A DNA stretch of 64,000 bases, taken from contig DDUV01000071.1 in NCBI GenBank assembly GCA_002344975.1, forward strand, positions 1 through 64,000, given 5' to 3'. Source of the stretch: Saprospiraceae bacterium UBA2329 (GTDB lineage Bacteria; Bacteroidota; Bacteroidia; Chitinophagales; Saprospiraceae). The position numbers and the translations under genes are program-made. Shown piece after piece: positions 43,945 to 53,069 of this stretch. The notes below the pieces were generated by a model that worked only from the letters and a program-made list of their open reading frames with translations, made no database searches and had not been told where the DNA came from. The first letter of the stretch is position 1; each line of letters opens with the position of its first letter.

Positions 43945-44798
43945 AATCTAACCCGAACAGCCATCTAACAGCTAAGGAAAGAGACTCCCTCTCTTTTCCC
44001 GCTAAGTTTTTATTGCAAAATAATTTTTTAGTTGGCGATATTTTGGATTTCGGCTGTGGCTTCGGTAAAGATGTTGAGATACTAAAGTCAAAAAAAATCA
44101 ACATCACTGGATACGATAAATACTATTTCCCGGAATACCCAACAAGCACGTTTGATACCATTATGTGTTTGTATGTACTTAATGTTTTGCTCCCGGAAGA
44201 ACAGGCAATGGTACTCATGGAACTTTCTCGGCTGGTCAAACCAAGCGGAAAAGTTTTTATTGCGGTTAGACGAGATTTACAGTTTGAAGGTTTCAGAACT
44301 CATAAACTACATCAGAAGAAAACTTATCAGTGTGTGGTTAACTTAAATTCAAAGTCTCTTTTCAAAAATGATTTTTGTGAAATTTATGAATACTGTCATT
44401 TCAATCAACTGCAACGAAAGGAAAATCCAACGTGCCCATTTTGTAATCCAGACTCAGGAAGAGAACTGATCGTTGAATCTGCTACTGCATATTCAATATT
44501 CGATAAATTTCCTGTAAGTAATGGCCATGCCTTGATTATTCCTAAAAGACATTGCGAAGATTATTTCAATCTAACTTTCAAAGAGCAGTCAGCATGTATC
44601 TTCATGTTAAACACAGTTAAGCAAATCATACAGAAAACGTTTAATCCTGATGGATTTAATGTTGGTATTAATATCAAAGAAGCGGCAGGACAAACGATCC
44701 CTCATGTTCATGTTCATTTGATCCCACGATATGAAGGTGATGTTGAACACCCAAGAGGTGGAATAAGAGGTGTCATTCCAAATAGAAAGGACTACTAG
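43932..44798 (+). CDS. Fusion of a class I methyltransferase and a HIT-family hydrolase
   Basis: Residues 33-115 show a class I SAM methyltransferase core: GDILDFGCGFGKDVEIL (motif I, 41-46), YDKYYFPEY (acidic loop after strand 2), FDTIMCLYVLNVL and KPSGKVFIAVRRD. From about 165 comes a complete HIT domain. It has the zinc-type CPFC at 168-171, FPVSNGHALIIPKRH, and the histidine triad at His258, His260 and His262 in PHVHVHLIPRY. HIT proteins cleave nucleotide-phosphate bonds such as AMP conjugates. I recall that bifunctional methyltransferase/HIT proteins are annotated in other bacteria, but no function is known to me. The start at 43932 lies inside the HNH gene (13-nt overlap), so the two are made together. 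Composition is AT-rich, unlike uvrB on the other side. Confidence 0.82.
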   Translation: MENLKSNPNSHLTAKERDSLSFPAKFLLQNNFLVGDILDFGCGFGKDVEILKSKKINITGYDKYYFPEYPTSTFDTIMCLYVLNVLLPEEQAMVLMELSRLVKPSGKVFIAVRRDLQFEGFRTHKLHQKKTYQCVVNLNSKSLFKNDFCEIYEYCHFNQLQRKENPTCPFCNPDSGRELIVESATAYSIFDKFPVSNGHALIIPKRHCEDYFNLTFKEQSACIFMLNTVKQIIQKTFNPDGFNVGINIKEAAGQTIPHVHVHLIPRYEGDVEHPRGGIRGVIPNRKDY

Positions 44799-44837
44799 TT
44801 TCTGAAATATCTACTTGATAGCGATTGTCCCCCCCTC

Positions 44838-46859
44838 TCAATCCCTCAACCTCCCCTTCAGTGCAAAAATCTCATCGCGGTGCATGGCGGCCGTTACGAA
44901 ATCGAGGTCTTTGGCGGCCTGTTTCATTTTCTTTTCCGTTTCCAGAATGAGGTTTTCGATCTGATCGCGGCTCAGGTAGCTGATGAGCGGGTCGGCTGCT
45001 ATGCTCGGCTGTTCCGGTTCGATGTAAGCCTTGGCAGCTTTGGGGCCGCGTACATCGAGGATGGATTTCTGGCCCATGATGTCTTCCACGCTTTTGCTCA
45101 CCGTGCGGGGCACAATGCCGTTGGCTTCGTTGTACGCCATTTGGATGGCCCGGCGGCGATTGGTCTCGTCTATGGTTTTTTGCATCGAATCGGTGATGTG
45201 GTCGGCGTAGAAGATGACCAAGCCGTTCACGTTGCGGGCAGCGCGGCCGGCCGTCTGGGTCAGCGAGCGCTCATTGCGCAGGAAGCCCTCCTTGTCTGCA
45301 TCGAGGATGGCCACCAGCGATACTTCGGGCAGGTCGAGGCCCTCGCGCAGGAGGTTCACGCCCACCAAGACATCGAACTCGCCGAGCCGCAGGTCGCGCA
45401 GGATTTCCACACGCTCCATCGTGTCCACTTCGGAGTGAACATAGCGCACTTTGATGCCGAGTTTCGACAGGTATTTGGTCAGTTCTTCGGCCATGCGCTT
45501 GGTGAGGGTCGTTACCAGCACGCGCTCGCCTTTTTTGATGCGCTCGTCGGCCTCCTCCAGCAGGTCGTCCATCTGATTGATGCTGGGCCGCACTTCGATG
45601 GGCGGGTCTAAAAGGCCGGTGGGCCGGATGAGTTGCTCCACGATGAGCCCGCCGGTTTGTTCCAGTTCGTAATCGGCGGGCGTGGCGCTGACAAACACGA
45701 CCTGATTGACCAATTCCTCAAACTCCGTGAAATTGAGCGGTCGGTTGTCCATGGCGCTGGGTAGCCGGAAGCCGAAGTTGACCAAATTGAGCTTGCGCGA
45801 GCGGTCGCCGCCGTACATGCCGCGCACCTGCGGGAGGGTGACGTGGCTCTCGTCAATGACCATCAGGTAGTCGTCGGGGAAGTAATCGAGCAGGCAAAAC
45901 GGGCGGGTGCCTTCCTTTCTGCCGTCGAAAAAGCGCGAGTAATTTTCCACCCCGCTGCAATAGCCCAATTCTTTGATCATCTCCAGGTCGAAATTGGTGC
46001 GCTCGCGTATGCGTTTGGCTTCCATATATTTGCGCTCCCGTTCAAAGTACTTTTCTTGTTCGTACAGTTCGTCCTCTATGGATTTGATGATCTGATGCAG
46101 GCGCTCGCGGGGCGCAATGTAGAGGTTGGCCGGAAAGATGGCCGCGTTGTCCATGCCCTCAATGCGTTTGCCGCTGTCCACCTCCAAACGTTCGATGCTT
46201 TCGATCTCATCGCCGAAAAAAGTGACGCGGTAGCCGTAGTCCACATAAGGCAGGTTGATGTCCACCGTATCGCCGCGCACGCGGAAAGTGGCGCGTTTGA
46301 AGTCGGTTTCGGTGCGGGAATAGAGGCTGTCCACCAATTGGTACAAAAAGGAATTGCGGGAAATAACCTGCCCTTTGTGAATGCGAATGATGCCGGTTTT
46401 GTAATCCTCCGGGTTGCCCATACCGTAAATGCAGGACACCGAGGCCACCAAAATGATGTCGCGGCGCCCGGACAGCAGCGAGGAGGTGGCGCGCAGGCGG
46501 AGCTTGTCCACTTCTTCGTTGATGAGCAGGTCTTTTTCAATAAAAGTATCGGTGACGGATAGGTAGGCCTCCGGTTGGTAATAATCGTAATAAGAGACGA
46601 AATACTCCACCGCATTTTCGGGAAAGAACTCCCGAAACTCGCCGTACAGTTGGGCGGTCAGGGTTTTGTTGTGCGTCAACACCAGCGTGGGCCGGTTGAG
46701 TTGCGCAATGACATTGGCCATCGTGAAGGTCTTGCCCGAACCCGTGACGCCGAGCAAAACCTGCGCGCGCTCGCCGGCCTGTATGCCTGCCACCAATTGT
46801 TCGATGGCCTGCGGTTGGTCGCCGGTGGGCACAAAAGGCGATGTGAGTTTGAAGTCCAT
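44838..46859 (-). CDS. uvrB: UvrABC excinuclease subunit B
   Basis: UvrB checks DNA for damage with UvrA and then recruits UvrC to cut. The 673-residue protein is full length. It shows GVTGSGKTFTMAN (Walker A) and EYFVSYYDYYQPEAYL (the beta hairpin that probes the strand). It also has VIDESHVTLPQ (helicase motif II), LIRPTGLLDPPIEVRP, LVGVNLLREGLDLPEV, and QTAGRAARN (motif VI). The C-terminal UVR motif lies at residues about 635-670 (KKMKQAAKDLDFVTAAMHRDEI). It is convergent with the AT-rich HNH operon, 39 bp away. Confidence 0.96.
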   Translation of the reverse strand: MDFKLTSPFVPTGDQPQAIEQLVAGIQAGERAQVLLGVTGSGKTFTMANVIAQLNRPTLVLTHNKTLTAQLYGEFREFFPENAVEYFVSYYDYYQPEAYLSVTDTFIEKDLLINEEVDKLRLRATSSLLSGRRDIILVASVSCIYGMGNPEDYKTGIIRIHKGQVISRNSFLYQLVDSLYSRTETDFKRATFRVRGDTVDINLPYVDYGYRVTFFGDEIESIERLEVDSGKRIEGMDNAAIFPANLYIAPRERLHQIIKSIEDELYEQEKYFERERKYMEAKRIRERTNFDLEMIKELGYCSGVENYSRFFDGRKEGTRPFCLLDYFPDDYLMVIDESHVTLPQVRGMYGGDRSRKLNLVNFGFRLPSAMDNRPLNFTEFEELVNQVVFVSATPADYELEQTGGLIVEQLIRPTGLLDPPIEVRPSINQMDDLLEEADERIKKGERVLVTTLTKRMAEELTKYLSKLGIKVRYVHSEVDTMERVEILRDLRLGEFDVLVGVNLLREGLDLPEVSLVAILDADKEGFLRNERSLTQTAGRAARNVNGLVIFYADHITDSMQKTIDETNRRRAIQMAYNEANGIVPRTVSKSVEDIMGQKSILDVRGPKAAKAYIEPEQPSIAADPLISYLSRDQIENLILETEKKMKQAAKDLDFVTAAMHRDEIFALKGRLRD

Positions 46860-46864
46860 TTATT

Positions 46865-46898
46865 CAATGTGCTGATGTGGCAATGTGCCGATGTGCTG
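46865..46898. repeat. Short imperfect tandem repeat upstream of uvrB
   Basis: CAATGTGCTGATGTGG (46865-46880) is followed directly by CAATGTGCCGATGTGCTG (46881-46898). On the other strand this gives alternating GCACAT words. It fills most of the 48-bp gap between gatA and uvrB and is non-coding. Confidence 0.7.
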
Positions 46899-46907
46899 AA
46901 AAGAACC

Positions 46908-48317
46908 CTAAAACAAACTATGAGCAAATCCCAGCAGGGCCTCCTCCTGAAAGGCATCGGCCATGAGCTGCACGCCTACGGGCAGCCCGTCTTCCGGGTG
47001 TTGTCCGATGGGCAGGGCGATGGCGGGAATCCCGGCCAAGTTGGCCTGCACGGTAAACACATCGGCGAGGTACATCTCTACCGGGTCGGAAATTTTCTCG
47101 CCCAAGCGCCAGGCCGTAGTGGGCGCAGCCGGCATGAGAATGAAATCGTATTGCTGAAAAATTTCTTTGGTGCGGTCGTGAATGAGGCGGCGCACCTGTT
47201 GGGCTTTGGTATAATAAGCGTCGTAATAGCCGGAACTGAGCACAAAGGTTCCCAGCATGATGCGGCGTTTCACCTCGGCGCCGAAGCCCTCCGTGCGCGA
47301 GCGTTTGTAGGTGCTGTTCAGATCGTGGGCCGCCTGACTGCGATGCCCGAATCGCACGCCGTCGTACCGGCTCAGGTTGGACGATGCCTCGGCTGTGGCC
47401 AATACATAATACGTCGGGATGATGTAGTCAAGGTATTCAAAATCAATGGCTTCCACTGTGTGTCCAGCCTGTCTGATCCGGTCGGCAAAGCGCAGGGTCA
47501 AAGCCCGGATGCCTTCGTCCAAATGCGGGTGTTCTATGGCGGTGCGGAAATACGCCACGCGCATGGGCCGGTCGGGCGGAGCGAGGCGGGAGTAAGCCGG
47601 CACGGGTTCCACCGAGGCCGTACTGTCGTAAGCATCGGGGCCGGCCATGATTTCGAGCAAGAGCGCCGTGTCTTCCACACTGTGGGCCAGAGTGCCGATC
47701 TGATCGAGCGAAGAACCATACGCGATGAGTCCATGCCGGGAAATGCGCCCGTAGCTGGGTTTGAACCCGGTGACGCCGCAAAACGCTGCCGGTTGCCGCA
47801 CCGATCCGCCCGTATCGCTGCCCAGGGCCGCCAGACAAGTACCCGCCTGCACCGCCACTGCCGAGGCGCCCGATGAACCGCCCGGCACGCGTTCGGGGTC
47901 GGCAGCATTGCGCGTGGGGCCGTAGCAGGAGTTTTCGTTGCTGGAACCCATCGCAAATTCATCGCAGTTGACCCGCCCGATGATGATGGCGCCCTCTGCC
48001 AGCAAACGCTCTACCGCCGTAGCGGAAAACAGAGAACGAAAACCCCGGAGGATGTTGGAACCGGCGGTCACCTCGTGGTCTTTGTAACAAATCACGTCTT
48101 TGATGGCCAACACCATACCCAATAGCCTCCCGGCGGGCTTGGCAGCGTCTTGTCGGCGGGCCTGCTCCAGCGCTTCCTGCTCAAAAACCTCTACATAAAT
48201 ATTGAGATGGCGGGTAGCTTCAATGCGTTCCAGATAGGATGCGACCAATGATTCCATGGTGAGCGCACCGGAGCGCAGTGCGGCCTGAACCTCGGCCAAT
48301 GTTCTAAAAGCAGGCAT
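46908..48317 (-). CDS. gatA: Asp-tRNA(Asn)/Glu-tRNA(Gln) amidotransferase subunit A
   Basis: GatA releases ammonia from glutamine for GatB to amidate misacylated tRNA. The amidase signature is intact. The catalytic Lys lies in VLAIKDVICYKDHEVT. GRVNCDEFAMGSSNENS, then RVPGGSSGASAVAVQAG, then GSDTGGSVRQPAAFCG supply the cis-Ser and Ser nucleophile. GFKPSYGRISRHGLIAYGSSLDQIG is also typical. The length of 469 is slightly below the usual 480. The frame is open to 48344, but a TACCTTTG box on the minus strand covers 48349-48342, so transcription should start after it. The Met at 48317 is therefore the better start. gatB and gatC are not in this window. Confidence 0.93.
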   Translation of the reverse strand: MPAFRTLAEVQAALRSGALTMESLVASYLERIEATRHLNIYVEVFEQEALEQARRQDAAKPAGRLLGMVLAIKDVICYKDHEVTAGSNILRGFRSLFSATAVERLLAEGAIIIGRVNCDEFAMGSSNENSCYGPTRNAADPERVPGGSSGASAVAVQAGTCLAALGSDTGGSVRQPAAFCGVTGFKPSYGRISRHGLIAYGSSLDQIGTLAHSVEDTALLLEIMAGPDAYDSTASVEPVPAYSRLAPPDRPMRVAYFRTAIEHPHLDEGIRALTLRFADRIRQAGHTVEAIDFEYLDYIIPTYYVLATAEASSNLSRYDGVRFGHRSQAAHDLNSTYKRSRTEGFGAEVKRRIMLGTFVLSSGYYDAYYTKAQQVRRLIHDRTKEIFQQYDFILMPAAPTTAWRLGEKISDPVEMYLADVFTVQANLAGIPAIALPIGQHPEDGLPVGVQLMADAFQEEALLGFAHSLF

Positions 48318-48341
48318 GTCGGCGGGTGATTGTTGATGGGG

Positions 48342-48349
48342 CAAAGGTA
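48342..48349 (-). promoter_or_regulatory. Probable -7 box of gatA
   Basis: TACCTTTG on the minus strand matches TAnnTTTG and lies 25 bp before the start at 48317. It rules out the longer open frame that begins at 48344. No clear TTTG box is seen at the expected distance upstream. Confidence 0.5.
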
Positions 48350-48377
48350 AGGAAAATGCAGATGCTTTATATGTCGG

Positions 48378-49550
48378 CTAAGATATAAGAAGAGGTAAAT
48401 CATATTTCAAAAAATGGTATAAACCGATCATCACAATACCATCGGAGCGTTGGTATCTCTCACTTTCAGGGGTAATGACGTATTGGTGTTCAGGCTGTAA
48501 ATCAGCTACGCTGTGGTGAAATCCGCGGGAGATTTTGGGTGCGTTGGCCGCTTTTATTTCGATACACACCTTCTCAGAACGCGGGGTAATGAGCAGTAGA
48601 TCTATTTCTGCACCATTCTGCGTTCTGTAAAAGTAATATTCACAATGGTTGCCCGCTATCCGAAAAATTTCCTCGATCACATATCCCTCCCAAGATGCGC
48701 CAATGGCCGGGCTGGCATATAAATCCTCCATATCGCGAAAACGCGCCACGGCATGATAGAAACCAGAATCCCGAAAATAAAATTTGGGCGACTTCGTGAG
48801 CCTTTTGCCTACGTTGACATAAAAAGGCTCCAAGCGTCGAATCAGGAAAGAACCTTCCAAAAGGTCTAAATAGGAAGAAAGGGTTTGTGTCGCGATATTC
48901 ATAGAGTTGCTCAGTTCAGACAGATTCAGAATGTTGCCGTGAATATGCGCCAGCATACGCACAAAACGGAGCATTTTGGCACTGTTCACGTCCCGCCCGA
49001 TAACATGAGTGATATCTCGTTCTATGTAGGTTGTGTAAAACTGTTGTAACCATTTTCCGGCTACTTGCTCGCTGGGGGCAAGAAAAGCATTCGGAAAGCC
49101 GCCGCAAAACCAGTGCCGCCTGAGAATATTTTCTTCCCAAATCTCGAGCAAAGAAAAAGGGCATAGTTCATGGTATGCAATACGCCCGGCCAATGATTCA
49201 GCAGAATTTCTCAGTAACTCCGGGGAGGCTGAGCCTAAAAGAATGAATCTTGCCGGTTCTCTTTTTCGATCTACCAACGATCGTAAAATCTGAAACAAAG
49301 AAGGCATGATCTGTACTTCGTCAATGATGACGCATTTGTCTTCGTGTTGCAACAGATAAGCCCCCGCATCCGACAGCTTGGCGCGGTCTTCCTCCCATTC
49401 CAGATCGAGATATAACAAGGGCTTCCCTGACGGAATACGAAGGTTACGTGCAAGAGTTGTCTTTCCTACTTGCCTCGGACCAATGATGGCCAATGCGGGG
49501 AAAAACTGAATATCGTCTATAATTTGGTCGTGAGCAATACGGTAAATCAT
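48378..49550 (-). CDS. AAA-type ATPase with DUF4143 domain
   Basis: The 390-residue protein begins with an ATPase domain: ALAIIGPRQVGKTTLARNL (Walker A), CVIIDEVQIMPSLFQIL (Walker B) and FILLGSASPELL (sensor 1). A winged-helix part follows. The C-terminal DUF4143 region contains LRRLEPFYVNVGKRLTKSPKFYFRDSGF and YYFYRTQNGAEIDLLLI ... VCIEIKAANAPK. That last stretch resembles a PD-(D/E)XK nuclease core (Asp, then ExK). Such proteins are widespread and often strain-specific; their role is unknown, though some are grouped with toxin or defence genes. The gene is more AT-rich than gatA, suggesting acquisition. It is divergent from grpE. Confidence 0.85.
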   Translation of the reverse strand: MIYRIAHDQIIDDIQFFPALAIIGPRQVGKTTLARNLRIPSGKPLLYLDLEWEEDRAKLSDAGAYLLQHEDKCVIIDEVQIMPSLFQILRSLVDRKREPARFILLGSASPELLRNSAESLAGRIAYHELCPFSLLEIWEENILRRHWFCGGFPNAFLAPSEQVAGKWLQQFYTTYIERDITHVIGRDVNSAKMLRFVRMLAHIHGNILNLSELSNSMNIATQTLSSYLDLLEGSFLIRRLEPFYVNVGKRLTKSPKFYFRDSGFYHAVARFRDMEDLYASPAIGASWEGYVIEEIFRIAGNHCEYYFYRTQNGAEIDLLLITPRSEKVCIEIKAANAPKISRGFHHSVADLQPEHQYVITPESERYQRSDGIVMIGLYHFLKYDLPLLIS

Positions 49551-49780
49551 GCCGCTAAGATATATTTAACCAAGCAAATAACAAAATACATTTATCAATT
49601 TACTTGGATAAAAAATGCAAACCAAATAAAACCTACGCTTTCAGAGTTCTGGCAGCGTCAATAAACGCTCCTGGCTACAACTTGCCATGCCAACTGACAA
49701 AATGGCTTGAGTTTCCTTTCGGCAATATTATTGCTATATCTTCGCAGCGTTACAAAACAGAAGTTTTAACAAAGTTGACA

Positions 49781-50356
49781 ATGAACGATAAAGACCAATT
49801 GCAAGAGCAGGAAATGGCGCAACCTGAAATGCCCGATATGGAGCCGAATACAGCTTCTGAAAGTATGGAAAAATCTGATAATGAAGTTATTGTGGAAATA
49901 AATGAAGGCAATTACGAGGCGTTGAGAGCAGAAAATGCAGAGTTGAAAGACAAGTATCTTCGCATTTATGCTGAGTTCGATACCTTCCGCCGGCGCATGA
50001 TGAAGGAAAAATTGGACCTGATAAAAACAGCTGCCCAGGACACTATGACAGCGCTGCTGCCGGTTTTGGACGATTTTGACAGGGCCAAAAAGAGCGCCGA
50101 AGCCAATAACAGTCCCGAACAATTCAGCGAAGGCGTGGCATTGGTTTATCAAAAACTCCACAACACGCTCAAAAATATAGGCTTGGAAACCATGGAAACC
50201 CATCAGCAGCCTTTCGATCCCGAATGGCACGAAGCGATGGCCGAAATCCCTGCCCCCGCTGACGAACTGAAAGGCAAAATCATAGATACCATTGAAAAAG
50301 GCTATGTGCTGGGCGGCAAAATCATCCGCCACGCCAAAGTCGTCATCGGTAAATAA
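49781..50356 (+). CDS. grpE: GrpE nucleotide exchange factor
   Basis: GrpE dimers release ADP from DnaK. The 191-residue protein has an acidic disordered N-terminus (to about 45). A long coiled-coil helix follows (EGNYEALRAENAELKDKYLRIYAEFDTFRRRMMKEK in sequence). The four-helix bundle and beta wing include ALLPVLDDFDRAKKSAE, YQKLHNTLKNIGLE and GYVLGGKIIRHAKVVIGK at the end, the family signature. The frame is open from 49604; the Met at 49781 gives the normal length. dnaJ starts 9 bp after the stop, so they form an operon. Confidence 0.93.
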   Translation: MNDKDQLQEQEMAQPEMPDMEPNTASESMEKSDNEVIVEINEGNYEALRAENAELKDKYLRIYAEFDTFRRRMMKEKLDLIKTAAQDTMTALLPVLDDFDRAKKSAEANNSPEQFSEGVALVYQKLHNTLKNIGLETMETHQQPFDPEWHEAMAEIPAPADELKGKIIDTIEKGYVLGGKIIRHAKVVIGK

Positions 50357-50365
50357 TTCATTATC

Positions 50366-51529
50366 ATGGCCAAAAGAGATTATTACGAAGTGCTCGGCGT
50401 GGACCGCAATGCCGATGCCGACACCATAAAAAAAGCCTACCGCAAGCAGGCCCTCCAATACCACCCGGACCGCAATCCTGACAACAAGGAGGCGGAAAAC
50501 CGATTCAAAGAGGCAGCCGAAGCCTACGAGGTGCTGAGCGATGCCGACAAAAAAGCTGCCTACGACCGGTATGGCCATGCCGGTGTGGATCAGATGAGCG
50601 GCGGCAGGCCTCAAGGGGGCATGTCGTATGAAGATATTATGGCGCACTTCGGAGACATCTTTGGCGATGCGGGCGGCGGCAATCCCTTTGCCGAGTTTTT
50701 CGGCGGCGGACGCGGCGGTGGGCGCACGCAACAGGGCCAGCGCGGTTCCAATATCCGGGTCAAAATAGCGCTGTCGCTGGAAGAAATTGCCACCGGCGTT
50801 ACCAAAAAAATTAAGGTCAGGAAACAGACTACCTGCGATACCTGCAACGGCAGCGGCGCCCGCGACCACAACTCCGTTTCTACCTGTTCTACCTGCCGGG
50901 GCGCAGGGTATGTGCGTCAGGTGCGCAATACCTTCATGGGCCAGATGCAAACCACCGCAGCCTGCCCTTCCTGCAACGGATCGGGCAAAACCATCACCGC
51001 CACCTGCAATAAGTGCCGGGGTGAAGGCACCATGGAGGGCGAGGAAACCATCGAAATCAAAATACCCGGCGGCGTAGAGGAAGGTATGCAACTGACCCTC
51101 CGCGGCAAAGGCAATGCCGGAAGACGCGGCGGCCCGGCGGGTGATCTGCTCGTGACCATCGAGGAAAAATCGCACGAAATCCTCCACCGCGACGGCATGA
51201 ACGTGGTGTACGAACTGTTCGTCAATTTTGCGGACGCTGCCCTCGGCTCCACCATTGACGTGCCCACGCTGGACGGAAAAGTAAAAATCAAAGTACCCGC
51301 CGGAACACAGGCCGGCAAGATTTTCCGCCTCAAAGACAAGGGATTGCCCTCCGTGCAAAGTTACGAACGCGGCGATCAACTCATCCACGTCAACATCTGG
51401 ACGCCCAAGAACCTGACCGACGAGGAGCGCAGCATCCTGGAAAAAATGCGCGAAATGAAAAATTTCCAGCCCAATCCGGGCAAGTCGGAGCGCAGCTTTT
51501 TCGATAAGATGCGGGAGATGTTTAGTTGA
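50366..51529 (+). CDS. dnaJ: DnaJ co-chaperone
   Basis: DnaJ delivers substrates to DnaK and stimulates its ATPase. The 387-residue protein has the J domain (5-70) with HPD in QYHPDRNPDN. A Gly/Phe-rich linker follows (GGGNPFAEFFGGGRGGG). The zinc region has four CxxCxGxG repeats: CDTCNGSG, CSTCRGAG, CPSCNGSG and CNKCRGEG. Two beta-rich substrate domains complete it, with RRGGPAGDLLVTIEEKSHEILHRDG split over the first. All key parts are present. It is cotranscribed with grpE. gldH begins 62 bp downstream. Confidence 0.96.
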   Translation: MAKRDYYEVLGVDRNADADTIKKAYRKQALQYHPDRNPDNKEAENRFKEAAEAYEVLSDADKKAAYDRYGHAGVDQMSGGRPQGGMSYEDIMAHFGDIFGDAGGGNPFAEFFGGGRGGGRTQQGQRGSNIRVKIALSLEEIATGVTKKIKVRKQTTCDTCNGSGARDHNSVSTCSTCRGAGYVRQVRNTFMGQMQTTAACPSCNGSGKTITATCNKCRGEGTMEGEETIEIKIPGGVEEGMQLTLRGKGNAGRRGGPAGDLLVTIEEKSHEILHRDGMNVVYELFVNFADAALGSTIDVPTLDGKVKIKVPAGTQAGKIFRLKDKGLPSVQSYERGDQLIHVNIWTPKNLTDEERSILEKMREMKNFQPNPGKSERSFFDKMREMFS

Positions 51530-51591
51530 CCCAATCGAACTTCGCGGCTCGAAGCTGCCTGATTCATCCCTTATATCGAAACGAAGTCAAT

Positions 51592-52089
51592 ATGTCTCAG
51601 CGAATTGTCCTTTTTTTTAGCTTCCTCGGACTGATAACGCTCCATGCTTGCGGGCCGAACTACATCGTCAACGAAAAACGGGACATTGCTGCCGGCGCCT
51701 GGGCTTACGCCGATTCTCTGCGTTTTGAGGCCGAAATACCCGACACTTCCACGGTGTATGATCTGTGGTTGAGCCTCGATCACTCGCCTGATTTTGAATG
51801 GCAAAACCTCTATGTGCAGGTACACACGCTCTTCCCCGATGGCCGTCGCCTCAGCAGCCCGCTCTCCCTCGAACTCGCCGATCAGGGCGGCGTATGGCAA
51901 TCGGATTGCAATTCTAAACGCTGCCGGTTTCGGGTGCCCATTCAGGAAGGCGCCTGGTTTCAGCAAACCGGCAAATATGTCTTCACCATAGAGCAATACA
52001 TGCGCGTCAATCCGCTGCCGGGCGTGCAAAGTGTTGCTTTTCAGATTGTTGATACAGGAAAAACGAAGGAAGAGGCAATGAAGAAGTGA
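51592..52089 (+). CDS. gldH: Gliding-motility lipoprotein GldH
   Basis: The 165-residue lipoprotein has a lipobox at Cys20 (LITLHAC). The mature part matches the GldH pattern: YADSLRFEAEIPDTSTVYDLWLSLDHS, NLYVQVHTLFPDGRRLSSPLSLELAD, GVWQSDCNSKRCRFRVPIQ and FTIEQYMRVNPLPGVQSVAFQI. GldH is one of the lipoproteins required for gliding in Flavobacterium. It also occurs in non-gliding relatives, where its role is less clear. The frame is open from 51526, overlapping dnaJ; the lipobox sets the start at 51592. Confidence 0.82.
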   Translation: MSQRIVLFFSFLGLITLHACGPNYIVNEKRDIAAGAWAYADSLRFEAEIPDTSTVYDLWLSLDHSPDFEWQNLYVQVHTLFPDGRRLSSPLSLELADQGGVWQSDCNSKRCRFRVPIQEGAWFQQTGKYVFTIEQYMRVNPLPGVQSVAFQIVDTGKTKEEAMKK

Positions 52090-52206
52090 TGGCGGAAATT
52101 GATTAAACCACCATATCTGACCAGTTCGGCGTATATTTGCCCCAAGACATTGATTTTGACACCTTAGCAGCAAAAACAGCGCCGATACCGGCCACCGCCG
52201 ACACTT

Positions 52207-53028
52207 ATGATTGTATGCACTTCCTGCCGCCGTTCCATGCCTGCCGATGCGCGGTTTTGCCCGTATTGCGGGGCCGCCCGGCCTGTGGAACTGCGCTACA
52301 ACATCCACCCCGAAGGGGAACACGCCGATCAGGAAATTGCCGCCTTGTTTTTTCCGGCACTGAAGGACCGCCTCCGCGACCTGTTGGGCGTATCGGTTGA
52401 TAATCAGCCATTTTTGGAGCGCGTGTACAGTTCCGGCTTCCGCGATATGGTGCAGCGCCGGGCCGCGCAAACTGCCCAAAGCATCAAGCATCAACCCCGC
52501 TCGAACGACCAACTGAACCATCTCATCGAAAACCTGCTGGAAGACCTGCTCGACTTTTTCTTAGTGCGCCACTGTGCCGATCTGCTCCCGTTTCCTCTGC
52601 CCGAAGACATCCTCTCCTGGCAAATGGCCGCCCCCGCCCGCGACGACATGCAGGAAATGATCTTGGATTATCTTGACCTTGCCTCCGAGGAATTGCCCAC
52701 CCATACCGACATGCTCAAAATGCCGGTAGAGCAGTTGCGCAATGCCGCCAAATACTTCCTCTTTGCCGATCGCGACGAGCGCATTTTCCTCATCGGCGAC
52801 CTGAGCGTGCTGGGTTCCGGCAGCGAGGGTTTTGCCCTCACCGAAAACGCGCTGTACTGGAAAGCGCCCCTGCATACCGCCCGCCGCATCATGTACCCCG
52901 AATTGGAGAGCATCCGCATGGAACCCGACTGGATGCTCGTCAACGGACACTTTTTCAACGCCGGCAAAACGCTGAATGTGAAGCTGTTTTTGTTGTTGAA
53001 AAAATTGGGAAGGATGAGAAAGATGTGA
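52207..53028 (+). CDS. Zinc-ribbon protein of unknown function
   Basis: The 273-residue protein starts with a zinc ribbon: MIVCTSCRRSMPADARFCPYCG, in which Cys4, Cys7, Cys18 and Cys21 can bind one zinc ion. The rest is mostly helical up to about residue 195 (AQSIKHQPRSNDQLNHLIENLLEDLLDFF). A beta-rich end follows with a repeated pattern of a PH-like fold (FLIGDLSVLGSGSEGFALTENALYWKAPL, then RIMYPELESIRMEPDWMLVNG). That end resembles domains that sense or switch on the protein's own product, but I cannot name it. No signal peptide or membrane segment is seen. Confidence 0.65.
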   Translation: MIVCTSCRRSMPADARFCPYCGAARPVELRYNIHPEGEHADQEIAALFFPALKDRLRDLLGVSVDNQPFLERVYSSGFRDMVQRRAAQTAQSIKHQPRSNDQLNHLIENLLEDLLDFFLVRHCADLLPFPLPEDILSWQMAAPARDDMQEMILDYLDLASEELPTHTDMLKMPVEQLRNAAKYFLFADRDERIFLIGDLSVLGSGSEGFALTENALYWKAPLHTARRIMYPELESIRMEPDWMLVNGHFFNAGKTLNVKLFLLLKKLGRMRKM

Positions 53029-53069
53029 TCTCGGAGCAATATTTTTACACTCAAAATAGTACCGAAAAA

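Noticed and set aside
49766..51388. 540-codon minus-strand frame across grpE and dnaJ
   Set aside because: Antisense to two unmistakable chaperone genes; no recognisable domain.
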